Source of the DNA: Heracleum sosnowskyi | Taxonomy: Eukaryota > Streptophyta > Magnoliopsida > Apiales > Apiaceae | Direction of reading: 5' to 3' | NCBI GenBank assembly: GCA_030848705.1 | Contig: JAUIZM010000120.1 | Location: 1 to 64,000, forward strand | Length of the DNA: 64,000 bases | Shown here: piece by piece, positions 23,729 to 35,638 of the stretch | How positions within the stretch are numbered: position 1 is the stretch's first letter | How the letters are laid out: each line of letters starts with the position of its first letter | Position numbers and translations under genes: made by a program | The notes under the pieces: model-generated | Told to the model about the DNA's origin: nothing | What the model saw: the letters and a program-made list of their open reading frames with translations, nothing else | The model's database searches: none

Positions 23729-25909
23729 ATGGACACACTCACTATGCCTTTGACAAAGCTTGAACCGATACCACTAGACAAGGAATCCTTTGGTAAGTAA
23801 CAGAAATCTGTGTTTAGAGTTGCTAATCATATGGCAGATTTAGCAGCACAAGGGACCAATATACTTTCTAGAGTCTAGATGTAACAAGGGACCAATATAC
23901 TTTCTAGGTTCGGGTTGATAGCAATCCTTGATTTGTTCAAAAAAATAAAAAAAGAATTACAAAACAGAATTTTTGGAAAAAGACTAGCAACCTTTGTTTC
24001 ACTTGAACTTTACACTTCCACAGTAATTCATTTATTTGATGCAATTAGGTACACAAGTCATCAACATCGAAACCATTTTCTTGACTGAGGTAGTTATTTT
24101 GCAAATCTCTGGCGTAATTAGGTAAAGAGTAGTGAAAACTTCAGACACTCAGTTAACATGAATCTTCCCTAATCAGTTTAGGTTCACATTACTCTTGGAC
24201 TGTAATTGTTGCTCTGAATTTATGATTGCTTCATTTTAATTCAACTCGTGTATAGAACCGTAATAAAGAGTTTGTACTATGTATGGGAAATACATTAAAA
24301 GCATTGTTAGCTACCTTGAATCTACGTGGAATCCATTTTGTGAAGATTAACTGATATAGCGTAATGACAAAAGTAAATAGAATCTCCTTACTGGAATTAG
24401 GCCTATATTTTGTATTATGCACGATCAAGTTGTGCAAATAGAGAATTTTATTTCCTACCGTTGGGAAAGATTTGAAAGTAATTTATTTAGCACTATTGAT
24501 ATTATCTTAGGTACTTGTTGAAATCTGCACTGCAATCTTTGGTGTTTCATTAAACGTAGGTGTATGTAAACGTAGTGTCACCTGAATTGTGTCATCTGAA
24601 TTTTTGTCATTTGATTTATTTATTTATTTTTTGAAATTATGTTTTGGTAATTTCTACTGGATGAGCTGGATTCTTATGCTCAAAAATTAGCTCTCTGAAG
24701 CTTATTAGAGTGTGGGTGTTTAATGATTTTTCTCTTGTGAATTTCATAGTAGTATTATATGTTGATTATAGACACACCCATAAGTTTTAGTGTATTATGT
24801 GGTCTGGTGATTCCTTAGAAGAGTCAATTTAACAACTTGGACAAGTCAGTGATAACAAATACTATTCACTAGACAAGTCAAAACTAGTTGATTGATTTAC
24901 TATAATAGATACTGCTGCTACTGTCTATAATTCACTTGATAAGTCGGTGATAACAAATACTATTCTAAAGTATTTAATTTATGGTATGCTGCTGTCTTTC
25001 TATAATTCTCACCGCAAAATCTGATATTCTCTACTCTCTCTCTAATCTGATACAGAAAATTGCGGGATGGAGCAAGAACTAGAACACGATGTGGATAACG
25101 TGAAACTAAATGTATTTGTTCACGAAATTCGGCGTTATGTTGGAAAGGAGTTAGAAAATCCTAAAATTCCCATTTCAGTGCTCATTCTTCCAAACGCAAA
25201 GGAGATTGAGGAGGGTCAAGAATATTTCCGAGTCTTATTGTTCAGTGAGTTTTATGATAAGGGAGTTTATGTTTTGATCGGACGTGAAGATCTCTACATC
25301 GTTGCCATGCGTCCGAGAATAGATGGAGAACCGTGGTTGATTTTTAGAGATACTGAAACGAAGAACAACTCAGTAAAGACATTTTTAAACAAAAAATATC
25401 CGATAGTTCTTGCTGGGGATGATGTGAAGTCAGTTGTTGCACCTTTTGGTGTAAGTTACGGTAGTTTAAAAGGGCATTCAAAATGTAGATCAACGATTCC
25501 TCTTGGAAAAGAGGCGCTTCAAAAGGCCGTGTTAAGTTTGGGAAAGAAGCAAGGCAACAGGGACAGCAAAGAACTTGCTTTACAAGTCACGGTGGTAATT
25601 GGAAGCATATCCGAAGCAACAAGGTTCAAATCCGTTTTGAATTCTATCATGCTACGTTACCATAAAGATAAATTTCTAGACGAGGAAATAATGTGGCAAG
25701 AACAAAATTGGGGAAATCTTTCCGAACTTTTACGTGATCATGCTTTCGGAAAGAAGCCAATTCTTAAGGTTAAGTATAAAGGAAATGATATCACTACAAC
25801 AAAAGCTTTGGAGATCGTGGCGGTTATTAAAGCGGAGAATGTAAATGATACTCCCGAGACAAGTAATGCTAGTAAATCAATAAATAAGAAATTGAATAAG
25901 AGAAAGTGA
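23729..25909 (+). CDS. Type 1 ribosome-inactivating-protein-like gene (2 coding exons)
   Basis: A single RIP domain; family members are rRNA N-glycosylases that remove one adenine from the sarcin-ricin loop of 28S rRNA. Exon 1 is 23729-23792 (21 codons plus one base) with donor G|GTAAGT. Exon 2 is 25056-25909, after a CT-rich tract and acceptor ATACAG. Joining keeps the frame and adds 25 residues before the Met at 25067, giving 305 residues. Counting from that Met, the positions matching the family's active site are all occupied as expected: Tyr77, Tyr131, Glu183 and Arg186 in a SEATR motif, and Trp215. There is no signal peptide and no lectin domain, so a cytosolic or nuclear single-chain protein is likely; the last ~15 residues are basic. 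No stop or frameshift is seen. Neighbours: gene-free repeats upstream and an MGD pseudogene downstream; DUF6598 exons lie 14 kb and 29 kb away. Activity cannot be judged from sequence alone. Confidence 0.8.
24629..24771. repeat. 143-bp direct repeat, copy 2 (RIP coding intron)
   Basis: Second copy of 23339-23481, inside the intron between the two coding exons. Just after it, between 24840 and 24970, 'gataacaaatactattc' also recurs twice. Confidence 0.95.
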
Positions 25910-26013
25910 AGGAGCATAGGAAGTTCAGGTATGCTGTGTGCGGTACTATGCTATTGCACTTGCGGTTACTTTTGTAGTAGTCTTGTTTCTCATCTTTATT
26001 TTCCACATTTGAA

Positions 26014-26230
26014 CCATGTCCGTGTACTCCTCGTTATCTTGTTCTCTTTCCTTTTTTTCTTTTTTTCCACTTTCATCTTGTTTGTTTCTTTTCCTTACAT
26101 GACATAAATTAATTAAGGATTGGTAATTTATGCAGCAATGCTAATTCGCCAAAGGGGGGTTGAATTTATATTTTATCTTATTTCGTTCACCTGGTTGATG
26201 GAATACCAACCAGATACAATAATCAGCGTA
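26014..26230 (+). repeat. Displaced partial copy of MGD intron plus exon
   Basis: Matches 27180-27435 but lacks about 40 bp at the intron-exon junction (27361-27401 equivalent). It then jumps directly into an earlier MGD exon at 26231. An internal piece of the gene therefore sits ahead of its own 5' part. Confidence 0.85.
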
Positions 26231-26234
26231 CCTG

Positions 26235-29200
26235 AAAAAGGTTTTGATTTGGATGAGTGATACTGGTGGGGGGCACAGGGATTCCGAGGAAGCGATTAAG
26301 GCTGCATTTTATGAAGAATTTGGGGATGATTATGAGGTTAGTTGTGATACATAGTCTCGATTAAGGTTGAATTATTGATTGGTGGTGCATTTCTTGATTG
26401 ATTAATGATTATGTGGTGTGTTATAAAATTGAAGAGTGTATATGTAGGTGTTTGTGACTGATTTGTGGACTGATCATACTCCTTGGCCGTTCAATCAATT
26501 GCCAAGGAGTTACAATTTCTTGGTGAAACATGGTCTTTGTGGAGAGTGACATACTATGCTTCAGCTCCGAAGGTGATCCATCAATCCAATTTTGCGGCAA
26601 CATCAGCATTTATAGCCCGGTAAGACCATGCCCCTTTACTTACTCACTATTACTATATCATCCCCCTTGTAGACGTGTCCCTGGTGTTGAAGATTAGGTT
26701 TCTGCTGTTGTTATGACAGCTTCTATGTACTGGACAAATTTATGAACGTGCTTGTGTGCGGAGGCTCAAATTATAGTTAATATGGGTAAATGTAACGATA
26801 ATGTCCAACATTAGCTCTGCACATAGTTGGGGTTGATCTATTCCGTGGCTTCAGTATAGATCCTCAACCTCTATTTCTGTTTATAGTCTCTCATAAGTAG
26901 ATTAAAGCACATTATAAAGCTTCACAATTTTTACTTTGTAAAACTCAGAGTTTTGCCACTTGGAGTCAAAAGAAAGTCTGTGATCTCTATGCAAAACAGT
27001 TTCTTGTTGTCTTTGTCTTTGTTTTGGATTTATCCTCTTCAGTGTCTTCCAATAGAATTCTTCACTATCTTTTCCCGTACTGTCGTTCTGTTTTTCCTTT
27101 CTTTATTTAAAATATTTATATGCATAAATGCGACTTACAAATCATAGGGCCCTAGTTTGCTGTATGACTACTAAGTCACCCATGTCCGTGTACTCCTCGT
27201 TATCTTGTTCTCTTTCCTTTTTTTCCTTTTTTACACTTTCATCTTGTTTGTTTCTTTTCCTTACATGACATAAATTAATTAAGGATTGGTAATTTATGCA
27301 GCAATGCTAATTCGCCAAAGGGGGGTTGAATTTATATTTTATCTTATTTCGTTCACCTGGTTTGATTGTACTCTATTTTGCAGAGAAATTGCCAGAGGGT
27401 TGATGAAATACCAACCAGATACAATAATCAGCGTACATCCCTTAATGCATCATGTTCCACTTCTTGTCTTGAGGTCAAAGGCTCTCCTTGATAAGATAGA
27501 GTTTACTACTGTAATAACGGATTTAAGCACCTGTCATCCGATATGGCATTCTTTACAGAACATCTAGATTACTTGTTGTAATATCCTTTGGATAAATTTA
27601 ATGTTGGACGTGTTTATTCGTATATAGGTTCCACAAGCTAGTAATGAGATGCTGTTGTCCAACTGATGAGGTGGTGAAAAGGGCACTAAAGGCTGGTCTT
27701 CAATCTTCTCAAATTAAAGTTTATGGACTTCCTGTTAGACCTTCCTTTGTTATGGCTGTTTGCCCAAAGGTTTGTCTTTCTTTGCAGTTGAATATTGGTT
27801 CCATGAGCAAAGATAGGATATGCCATAAATCTATATTTAACTTGTAGATCTTTTCAATTTTATATTCTTAAATGTTTGTTGGTTGTTCATTGCTCTTACA
27901 GCCTTACTCTTGTGTCTCATATGTCATATGTGTATTGTGTAATAATAATTTATGGAAGTTAGATTGTATGGATGGGATCATGATAGCTTGCATTTTAGGT
28001 GTGTAAAACGTTGGGTCAGTAGCAGTAGTATCTTTGATAAAAAAATCTTTTGACTAGGTTGTGAGAGGAACTTACAAATATGAACACACAAGGGATTATA
28101 CACGGTTTTTAAGTTTTTATAGATAGTACGAGTTGTACTAGTTTCATTGATAAACACTAATATGAAATTTACAAATGGAAACAGAGAACATTTGATTTTG
28201 AGATTTCTCTCTCTAAAACTCACCTTCATTCACAAACTTGTGCCCCGACTTCTCTCTGAAGTAAAGTAACCTAATTCTCTGTGAATCTGTGAAGGCCCGT
28301 CTTTTTTTAGTTCAACCGTGGGATTATCTTACAAAGTCGCTTTTTAATGACAGGGTTCTGCAATTTGGATATGTACATTGAATGTTCTGTTTCGCAATTT
28401 ACCCTTAGAACATGTAGACGTTCCTGTGAATACTGAATTTCGTAATATTATGACTGTGGGTATCGAATTGAGCTTTCTACTGGGTTTATGTGATTTTGAT
28501 TAAGCTCTGGGTTAAGTGTGTGCGATTTAGGGCTCAGCTGATACATTTGGGAACAACATGTAAAGTAGTGCGCCGAGTAATAATGAATAGAAGAGATTAG
28601 GTCCTAGGATACAGAATGTAAAAGCTTGTATACAGAGTTTTTTAAAAGAAGAATGAAGAGAATAGTCCTCAACAGAGTGCTTTAGAGAGAAAATAAGTTG
28701 CACAATATTAGATATGTAATATGATTACCATTAAATGCATACAACTTAGATTTATGATATTGGATATTGAGTGGGTTTTTATTATCAGCAACACCAAAAA
28801 AGTGTTCCGTAGCAACAGTAACAATGTAATAATGTGCCGTAGAGAAGTGCTTGAGAGTAACTATTGTTGGGTTATGACTGTTTTACTTTTGCTAACCTTT
28901 TCTTAGCCAATTGTTAGCATCTCAATTTTTTGTATTAGCATCTCCTGTTCTCCTGTTAGATGGAACTCCTCAACTGTTACTCCATTTACATCTAATACAC
29001 TGGCTGTTCATTGGACAATGAATAGTTATTTTTTTTCTTGAAACATGTAATTATTTTTTATCCTTATAAATTGCACAGTGTTAAACCTGAGAGTTTTAAA
29101 TTTTGTTTTTGTCTTACACAATAGGATGAATTAAGGAAATACCTTGGAATGGACGAGGATCTTCCTGCTGTGCTGCTAATGGGTGATGGGGAAGGGATGA

Positions 29201-29972
29201 GTCCCATTGAGACTACTGCTCGCGCACTTGGGAGCTCATTGTATGATTAAAATCGTGGAGGTCCAGTAGGTCAGGTCCTCGTGATATGCAGCCGCAACAA
29301 AAGACTAGCTAGCAGATTGCAGTCAATTGATTGGAAGATTCCAGTTCAGGTAACTACAATCTTTAATTATGTTATTTTTCCAGAGGTTTTGTCTTCTTGC
29401 GTCCTAGTTGCTAGTTATGCTAATGACCTTACTTCACTTTTTCATTTTATGTTTTTCGTTGGAATACATGTTGTCCATCCTCCTCTACTTTTTTTAGTTA
29501 TTCATACTTCTTTGTCTCTGTTTCTACGAGTTGACTAATTAATTTCTAATGCTCCTTGTAGTCCTAAATGATATTTGATACACATGACTTTGTTATAGGT
29601 TTTTGTATCTTTGTCTACTCGTCTCCTCCTTATTTTTACTAGGTGCACTGATATGCATATATTACACAATTGAATACTTGTAAATGTCTAAAGAAGTTTC
29701 TGTAAAGATATATTTTTTTTAAAAATTTAGGTTAAGGGATTTGTCGCTAAAAAGGAGGAATGCATGGAGGCTTGTGAATTGTGATTGCATAATTACTAAG
29801 GTATACACTGATGTTATGTATATTTATGATTCTTCACTGGATTATCTTTACTTTCAACAAATCTTTGCTCTTCTAGTATTAAATCGGTTTCCTGTAGGCT
29901 GGTCCAGGGACTATCGCTGAAGCTATGATTAGAGGCCTCCCTATTATTTTAAGCGGCTTCATTGCTGGACAG
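26235..29972 (+). pseudogene. MGD: MGDG synthase pseudogene
   Basis: Remnant of monogalactosyldiacylglycerol synthase, the chloroplast-envelope GT28 glycosyltransferase that transfers galactose from UDP-galactose to diacylglycerol. Exons in order: 26235-26336 (MSDTGGGH motif), 26448-26619 (VFVTDLWTDHTPWPFNQLP), 27384-27545 (GLMKYQPDTIISVHPL, TVITDLSTCHP), 27628-27769 (RALKAGLQSSQIKVYGLP), 29125-29349 (DEDLPAVLLMG, LQSIDWKIPVQ), 29731-29800 (VKGFV) and 29898-29972 (AGPGTIAEAMIRGLP). Introns are retained, so it is not a processed copy. Breaks: a one-base shift in the second exon near 26536, a GC instead of GT donor at 27546, an in-frame TAA at 29248 and an extra base near 29778. The transit-peptide exon and the C-terminal exons are missing, and the next sequence is an unrelated tandem repeat. 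Confidence 0.9.
27180..27435 (+). repeat. In-place copy of the MGD intron/exon repeat
   Basis: Source-like copy of 26014-26230. Here the intron end and the exon start (acceptor TTTGCAG at 27383) are complete. Confidence 0.85.
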
Positions 29973-30561
29973 GTAGGTTTTTAACTTCAGTAGTCATACT
30001 TTTGTTTTCAAGTTACAGTAATTTACCTGCTATTATAATTTATTTATATTCTAATATCTGTTCTCGTCTCAAAAGTATATATTCTTCCGGTCATGCACTA
30101 TTACACCACCGCCTGAAATAACAAGCCAATGCATTTACCTAATCAACAGGTTGATTCTAGTTTCTGTTTAAACTTATAACCACATGGCAGCAAGTATGTC
30201 AGAGCTGCAAGTCTAAATGAACAAAACTTTTTAACTGAAGTCTCTAGGGGCTCTGCATTAACTTTGAGGAAACCTATATTTAAAGCATCAAAGATATTTG
30301 AAGTATTAAGATTTTCTCTTCAGGAAATTGAGTGCAAGCTTAAAGTAAAATTTAGTGTGATCAAGATTTTACAAATGAGGCATCAGGAAAATTAAGGTAA
30401 ATTACACTTGTAATGCATACAAGTAGTTGTAGACTACAACATCTGTTGTCCATGTATCTATGTTATTAGCTCCCCAAATTTGTGCAACGTACTATACATG
30501 GTGGAAAATGGATTAGATTTTTACAATTTATGTACTGTCCCCAATTTGATTGGGTAAAAAG

Positions 30562-30825
30562 ATGTGCGCAGGTTCTTTAGCAGAGGCTCAGGCGAGGACT
30601 CACCGGCGACTCCTTCCGAAGCCACCGCCTTACTCACCTTACACTGCCACGCTGCCTGTTCCGTCAGGTCCTCCAAGAGCGATCCGTCTGGTTTATTGTG
30701 ACGAGAATGGAGAGTTCAAGATGGATCTGGAGGCTGTTGCTGTGCTTCAGCTTCTCAAGGAGCCTGTTGGTGTTGTTTCTGTTTGCGGTCGGGCTCGACA
30801 AGGCAAGAGCTTCATTCTCAATCAG
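30562..30825 (+). pseudogene. Guanylate-binding protein exon 1 fragment, copy 1
   Basis: An 88-codon open exon from ATG to CAG|GT. It encodes a Pro-rich start, 'AIRLVYCDENGEF', 'VAVLQLLKEPVGVVSV' and the P-loop GRARQGKSF with 'ILNQ' at the end. This is the start of the GTPase domain of plant GBP/atlastin-like proteins, which are about 1000 residues long. The next exons, with the rest of the G domain and the helical region, are absent, so no working GTPase can be made here. Confidence 0.85.
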
Positions 30826-31683
30826 GTTCATTAACCCTTCCTCTTTCGGTTACTCACTTTTTGTGTTTTGTTATTGTTTTTTATCTGGAATATAGGTTTT
30901 AGGAATTGAAATTGGTAAAGTTGAATTACGGAAACTCGAATTTTGAATACTCTTGCACTCGTGACTCGACTGAGACTTGAACTCTCGACCTTTTGTAATG
31001 TGCTGATATATTAACATGCCGTATTAATGTTTGAATTGCAGTGTGTTTAAGTGTTCAGTTTGGATTTTAATTTCGTTTTAGGGTTTTGCATAGTACATGA
31101 TTTCTTAATTAGGTTTTGAGAGTTCTGTTTAGTAAGTTTTTTTGATCAGGTTCTTTGAAAACAATCTGTGGGTGATGCAGAGACATTGGCGATTTTCTTT
31201 TCAAATTTCTGTTTTTGTGTTGTTTTTTTGCTATTGGTAGCAGTTTAACTTGTCGAGAGTAAGGCCATAAAGAATATGAATTTATTCTGATGATGTGATA
31301 ATGAGATAAGAGTAAGTTCATGTGTACACGGATTGGTTGAGGGACATATGAATCATTAGAAGTCTCTAGGGGCTCTGCATTAACTTTGAGGAAACCTATA
31401 TTTAAAGCATCAAAGATATTCGAAGTATTAAGATTTTCTCTTCAGGAAATTCAGTGCAAGCTTAAAGTAAAATTTAGTGTGATCAAGATTTTACAAATGA
31501 GGCATCAGGAAAATTAAGGTAAATTACACTTGTAATGCATACAAGTAGTTGTAGACTACAACATCTGTTGTCCATGTATCTATGTTATTAGCTCCCCAAA
31601 TTTGTGCAACGTACTATACATGGTGGAAAATGGATTAGATTTTTACAATTTATGTACTGTCCCCAATTTGATTGGGTAAAAAG

Positions 31684-31947
31684 ATGTGCGCAGGTTCTTT
31701 AGCAGAGGCTCAGGCGAGGTCTCACCGGCGACTCCTTCCGAAGCCACCGCCTTACTCACCTTACACTGCCACGCTGCCTGTTCCGTCAGGTCCTCCAAGA
31801 GCGATCCGTCTGGTTTATTGTGACGAGAATGGAAAGTTCAAGATGGATCTGGAGGCTGTTGCTGTGCTTCAGCTTCTCAAGGAGCCTGTTGGTGTTGTTT
31901 CTGTTTGCGGTCGGGCTCGACAAGGCAAGAGCTTCATTCTCAATCAG
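31684..31947 (+). pseudogene. Guanylate-binding protein exon 1 fragment, copy 2
   Basis: Same exon as copy 1 with two amino-acid changes (Thr to Ser near residue 13, Glu to Lys in DENGKF). The frame is open and the donor intact, but no downstream exon exists before the next copy. In principle a transcript through the array could splice between copies, but no acceptor for such a join is evident. Confidence 0.85.
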
Positions 31948-32805
31948 GTTCATTAACCCTTCCTCTTTCGGTTACTCACTTTTCGTGTTTTGTTATTGTT
32001 TTTTATCTGGAATATAGGTTTTAGGAATTGAAATTGGTAAAGTTGAATTACGGAAACTCGAATTTTGAATACTCTTGCACTCGTGACTCGACTGAGACTT
32101 GAACTCTCGACCTTTTGTAATGTGCTGATATATTAACATGCCGTATTAATGTTTGAATTGCAGTGTGTTTAAGTGTTCAGTTTGGATTTTAATTTCGTTT
32201 TAGGGTTTTGCATAGTACATGATTTCTTAATTAGGTTTTGAGAGTTCTGTTTTGTAAGTTTTTTTGATCAGGTTCTTTGAAAACAATCTGTGGGTGATGC
32301 AGAGACATTGGCGATTTTCTTTTCAAATTTCTGTTTTTGTGTTGTTTTTTTGCTATTGGTAGCAGTTTAACTTGTCGAGAGTAAGGCCATAAAGAATATG
32401 AATTTATTCTGATGATGTGATAATGAGATAAGAGTAAGTTCATGTGTACACGGATTGGTTGAGGGACATATGAATCATTAGAAGTCTCTAGGGGCTCTGC
32501 ATTAACTTTGAGGAAACCTATATTTAAAGCATCAAAGATATTTGAAGTATTAAGATTTTCTCTTCAGGAAATTCAGTGCAAGCTTAAAGTAAAATTTAGT
32601 GTGATCAAGATTTTACAAATGAGGCTTCAGGAAAATTAAGGTAAATTACACTTGTAATGCATACAAGTAGTTGTAGACTACAACATCTGTTGTCCATGTA
32701 TCTATGTTATTAGCTCCCCAAATTTGTGCAACGTACTATACATGGTGGAAAATGGATTAGATTTTTACAATTTATGTACTGTCCCCAATTTGATTGGGTA
32801 AAAAG

Positions 32806-33069
32806 ATGTGCGCAGGTTCTTTAGCAGAGGCTCAGGCGAGGTCTCACCGGCGACTCCTTCCGAAGCCACCGCCTTACTCACCTTACACTGCCACGCTGCC
32901 TGTTCCGTCAGGTCCTCCAAGAGCGATCCGTCTGGTTTATTGTGACGAGAATGGAAAGTTCAAGATGGATCTGGAGGCTGTTGCTGTGCTTCAGCTTCTC
33001 AAGGAGCCTGTTGGTGTTGTTTCTGTTTGCGGTCGGGCTCGACAAGGCAAGAGCTTCATTCTCAATCAG
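32806..33069 (+). pseudogene. Guanylate-binding protein exon 1 fragment, copy 3
   Basis: The encoded exon is identical to copy 2. The intron sequence after it breaks off at 33356, where unrelated sequence begins. Confidence 0.85.
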
Positions 33070-33356
33070 GTTCATTAACCCTTCCTCTTTCGGTTACTCA
33101 CTTTTCGTGTTTTGTTATTGTTTTTTATCTGGAATATAGGTTTTAGGAATTGAAATTGGTAAAGTTGAATTACGGAAACTCGAATTTTGAATACTCTTGC
33201 ACTCGTGACTCAACTGAGACTTGAACTCTCGACCTTTTGTAATGTGCTGATATATTAACATGCCGTATTAATGTTTGAATTGCAGTGTGTTTAAGTGTTC
33301 AGTTTGGATTTTAATTTCGTTTTAGGGTTTTGCATAGTACATGATTTCTTAATTAG

Positions 33357-34611
33357 CATAAATTTAAACATTTAAACATACTATATAGTAGAAGTTGACT
33401 GTGGTCCAGATGCATATGGTGATTTGTGAACTTGAGGTAGTTCCTAATTAGCATAAACTTAGATTGTATCATCACATATTTTCTGGTGTACTAATATTGC
33501 AATAACCCTTTTATGCATGTTAAACAGGCACAATTAAGAAGACAAACAGAGGGTCGAAACCCCCATCTCTTGTATCCTTGTTTGGTATGATCTCTTTACC
33601 CCAACCACACTTTAATTTTTACATCTGCTTTTAAGTTTTTTCATGATAAAGATTCTGTCATTAAAACTTCACCTGATAATCTAGAACAACGTATGCACAT
33701 CTTTACTGATTAGTGTAGGCCACAGCTCATCTCTACGTAATTTTCATCTTCAGCGCTAGTGACCGTTTAGTGTAGGTATTTATTTATGCTTTAGGTTTTT
33801 TTGTTTAGAAGTTGGGGGTTTGACAACAACTCCGTGCAGAGATGTAATATGCTCAACCACACAAAAGAGGCAAGATGAAAATAGAATCAATATTCTCCTG
33901 ATATTTGTATATAAGATTAATCACAAGGATAAGAGCATTTAAACGCACAAGTCATCAAGTATAAAATTTTTGTTCTTTATAATATTGCTAATCAACATGT
34001 AAAGAAGTGAACTACTCTGTACTATTTGACAGAAGGAGAGATTACATCACTTGCGCAATATGTTCCATTGTTGTCTGCGTATTAACAGAGTATGAGTATA
34101 TGTCACAAGGATAACAAGAGAGGATGGAAAAATCAGATCGAGATGGTGCATAGAAGAAACTAAGAAATGCAATTAAACAACGGATTGTGCATAATTTAGA
34201 ACTTCTTCTATGTGTACCTTGTAAATACTAAATTTTATTAAATTGAATCTAGAAGTCACTCCATTCTTTGACACAGAATAACCTTATTATTGCAATATGA
34301 CAGATGGTGGAGTCTTGATAGGACTCTGACTCTCTTCGGCACCAGATTTATCCTTGTCATTCCGAAGTCAGTTCTTCCATGAAAATCCAGACCATGATCA
34401 AGGTTGCCAATTCTCAAGATTGCTCTATCCGAGAGTATCAAAGAATTTTCCACAGCTTTTACTTATAATTCTAGTATTAGCAACAGATCCGACTTCCTCC
34501 TAGGCTCCTTCACTTATTATTATTACGTTCTGAAACTCTTATTGTAGAATGGAGTGTATTACTAGGTCATAGAGATAATAATGCATATTAATATGAAATT
34601 CGAATACTTGC
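33357..34611. other. Unassigned stretch with one exon-like piece
   Basis: No gene assigned. At 33528-33584 (+) a 57-nt open piece (AQLRRQTEGRNPHLLYPCL) is framed by TAAACAG| and |GTATGA and could be a stray exon; I do not recognise it. A 65-codon minus-strand frame (34256-34453) has no recognisable domain. Confidence 0.35.
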
Positions 34612-34958
34612 CTGATATGCTGTGATACCATTTTGAAAAGCTTTGCACAGATTTTCTTTTGTAATTGCTCCACCAATGAGATTTGGCAGCTGATATTCGA
34701 TCCTGCAATTTCACCACAGTTATATTCCCCATAGATAATTTTGAACCAAACAGCTCACTAAATGGTATTAAACTTTGATGTATTAGTCAGTACAACATAT
34801 CATTATACCAAATACTAGAAAAAGCTAAATCAATAAGTGAATTGAAACAGTATAATGGACAAACTGGATTACCTAGCAAAGAGGCGAAAAATCTCACAGT
34901 GCAACTTAGATGTTGTATATACATAAAGTCTAAAGTTTGTCTCCACAACAATGTAGCC
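34612..34958 (-). pseudogene. TFB2: TFB2 (TFIIH p52 subunit) two-exon fragment
   Basis: Two consecutive minus-strand exons of the TFIIH subunit TFB2/GTF2H4, which works in transcription initiation and nucleotide excision repair. Exon 34873-34958 encodes 'YIVVETNFRLYVYTTSKLHC...IFRLFA' and exon 34612-34702 encodes 'RIEYQLPNLIGGAITKEN' and 'AFQNGITAYQ'. Splicing AG|GATC keeps the frame. The second exon ends CAG|GCAAGT, a GC donor. No stop lies inside these exons, but the many other exons of this roughly 450-residue protein are not seen on either side. Confidence 0.85.
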
Positions 34959-35638
34959 CTGCAGTCATATATATATATATATATATATGGTTATAACATT
35001 TTGATTTAGCTATCTACATGCATATGGAAACCCATCGAGATGTTGATTGGAAGAAATAAAAACATCGGAAAAATCAAGAATCGTGCTTAAACTCTTCATT
35101 GTTTTGTTCAAGGGGTCCAACATCATTCTATTATGGCAAATTGACACAAAACATATCCAGCAGTTGAGTCCTATATATGTCAATACTAGAAGTGTTTACA
35201 TAGTAGCTACACCTAAACTGTATTGGCATTTCATTATTCTAATTTCAGATCAGGGAAACCTGCAAAGCTTCTGGAAGTGGTTCTGAAACTGCAAGAGTGT
35301 AACAACCAGTTCTAAATCTATGTACAACACAGTTACATAATCAAAGAGTGCCCAATAGTTTCCAGTACTACAGTTTAAGAATAAGCATTTCCCAGGCAAT
35401 TTCAGCTCTGCAAATGCAAGTAGTAGCATTTCAGAACTTGTTTCACTCTTTCTGTAGTAATTATACGGCGTACATTAATCATAATGTAATGTTTGCTCTT
35501 TCGCAGACTGTTTGAAACATTTGAACGCAGATTTGGATGATCAATATCGGAAGAATGTCTTCAAGCATTTCTAATCACCTTATGTCTCTATTTTTTTATT
35601 TTCTTTACCAACAAAAACACCTACATGTTTATTCACGC
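34959..35638. other. Intergenic, AT microsatellite, no gene seen
   Basis: Contains an AT run (34966-34988). An open piece reading LNADLDDQYRKNVF near 35521-35565 was not recognised. Otherwise nothing found. Confidence 0.4.

Larger units (their letters stand above)
30237..33356 (+). repeat. Tandem triplication, 1122-bp unit
   Basis: Unit starts at 30237, 31359 and 32481, exactly 1122 bp apart; the third copy stops at 33356, about 245 bp short. Each begins GAAGTCTCTAGGGGCTC and contains one exon plus intron sequence of a guanylate-binding protein. Copies 2 and 3 differ at only a few bases (for example cga/tga near 31421 and gcat/gctt near 32623); copy 1 differs slightly more. The array replaces the missing 3' part of the MGD pseudogene. 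Confidence 0.97.

Noticed and set aside
26235..29972. A functional MGDG synthase gene
   Set aside because: In-frame stop, two frameshifts and missing end exons.
34612..34958. A working TFB2 gene
   Set aside because: Only two exons are visible; the many other exons are missing on both sides.
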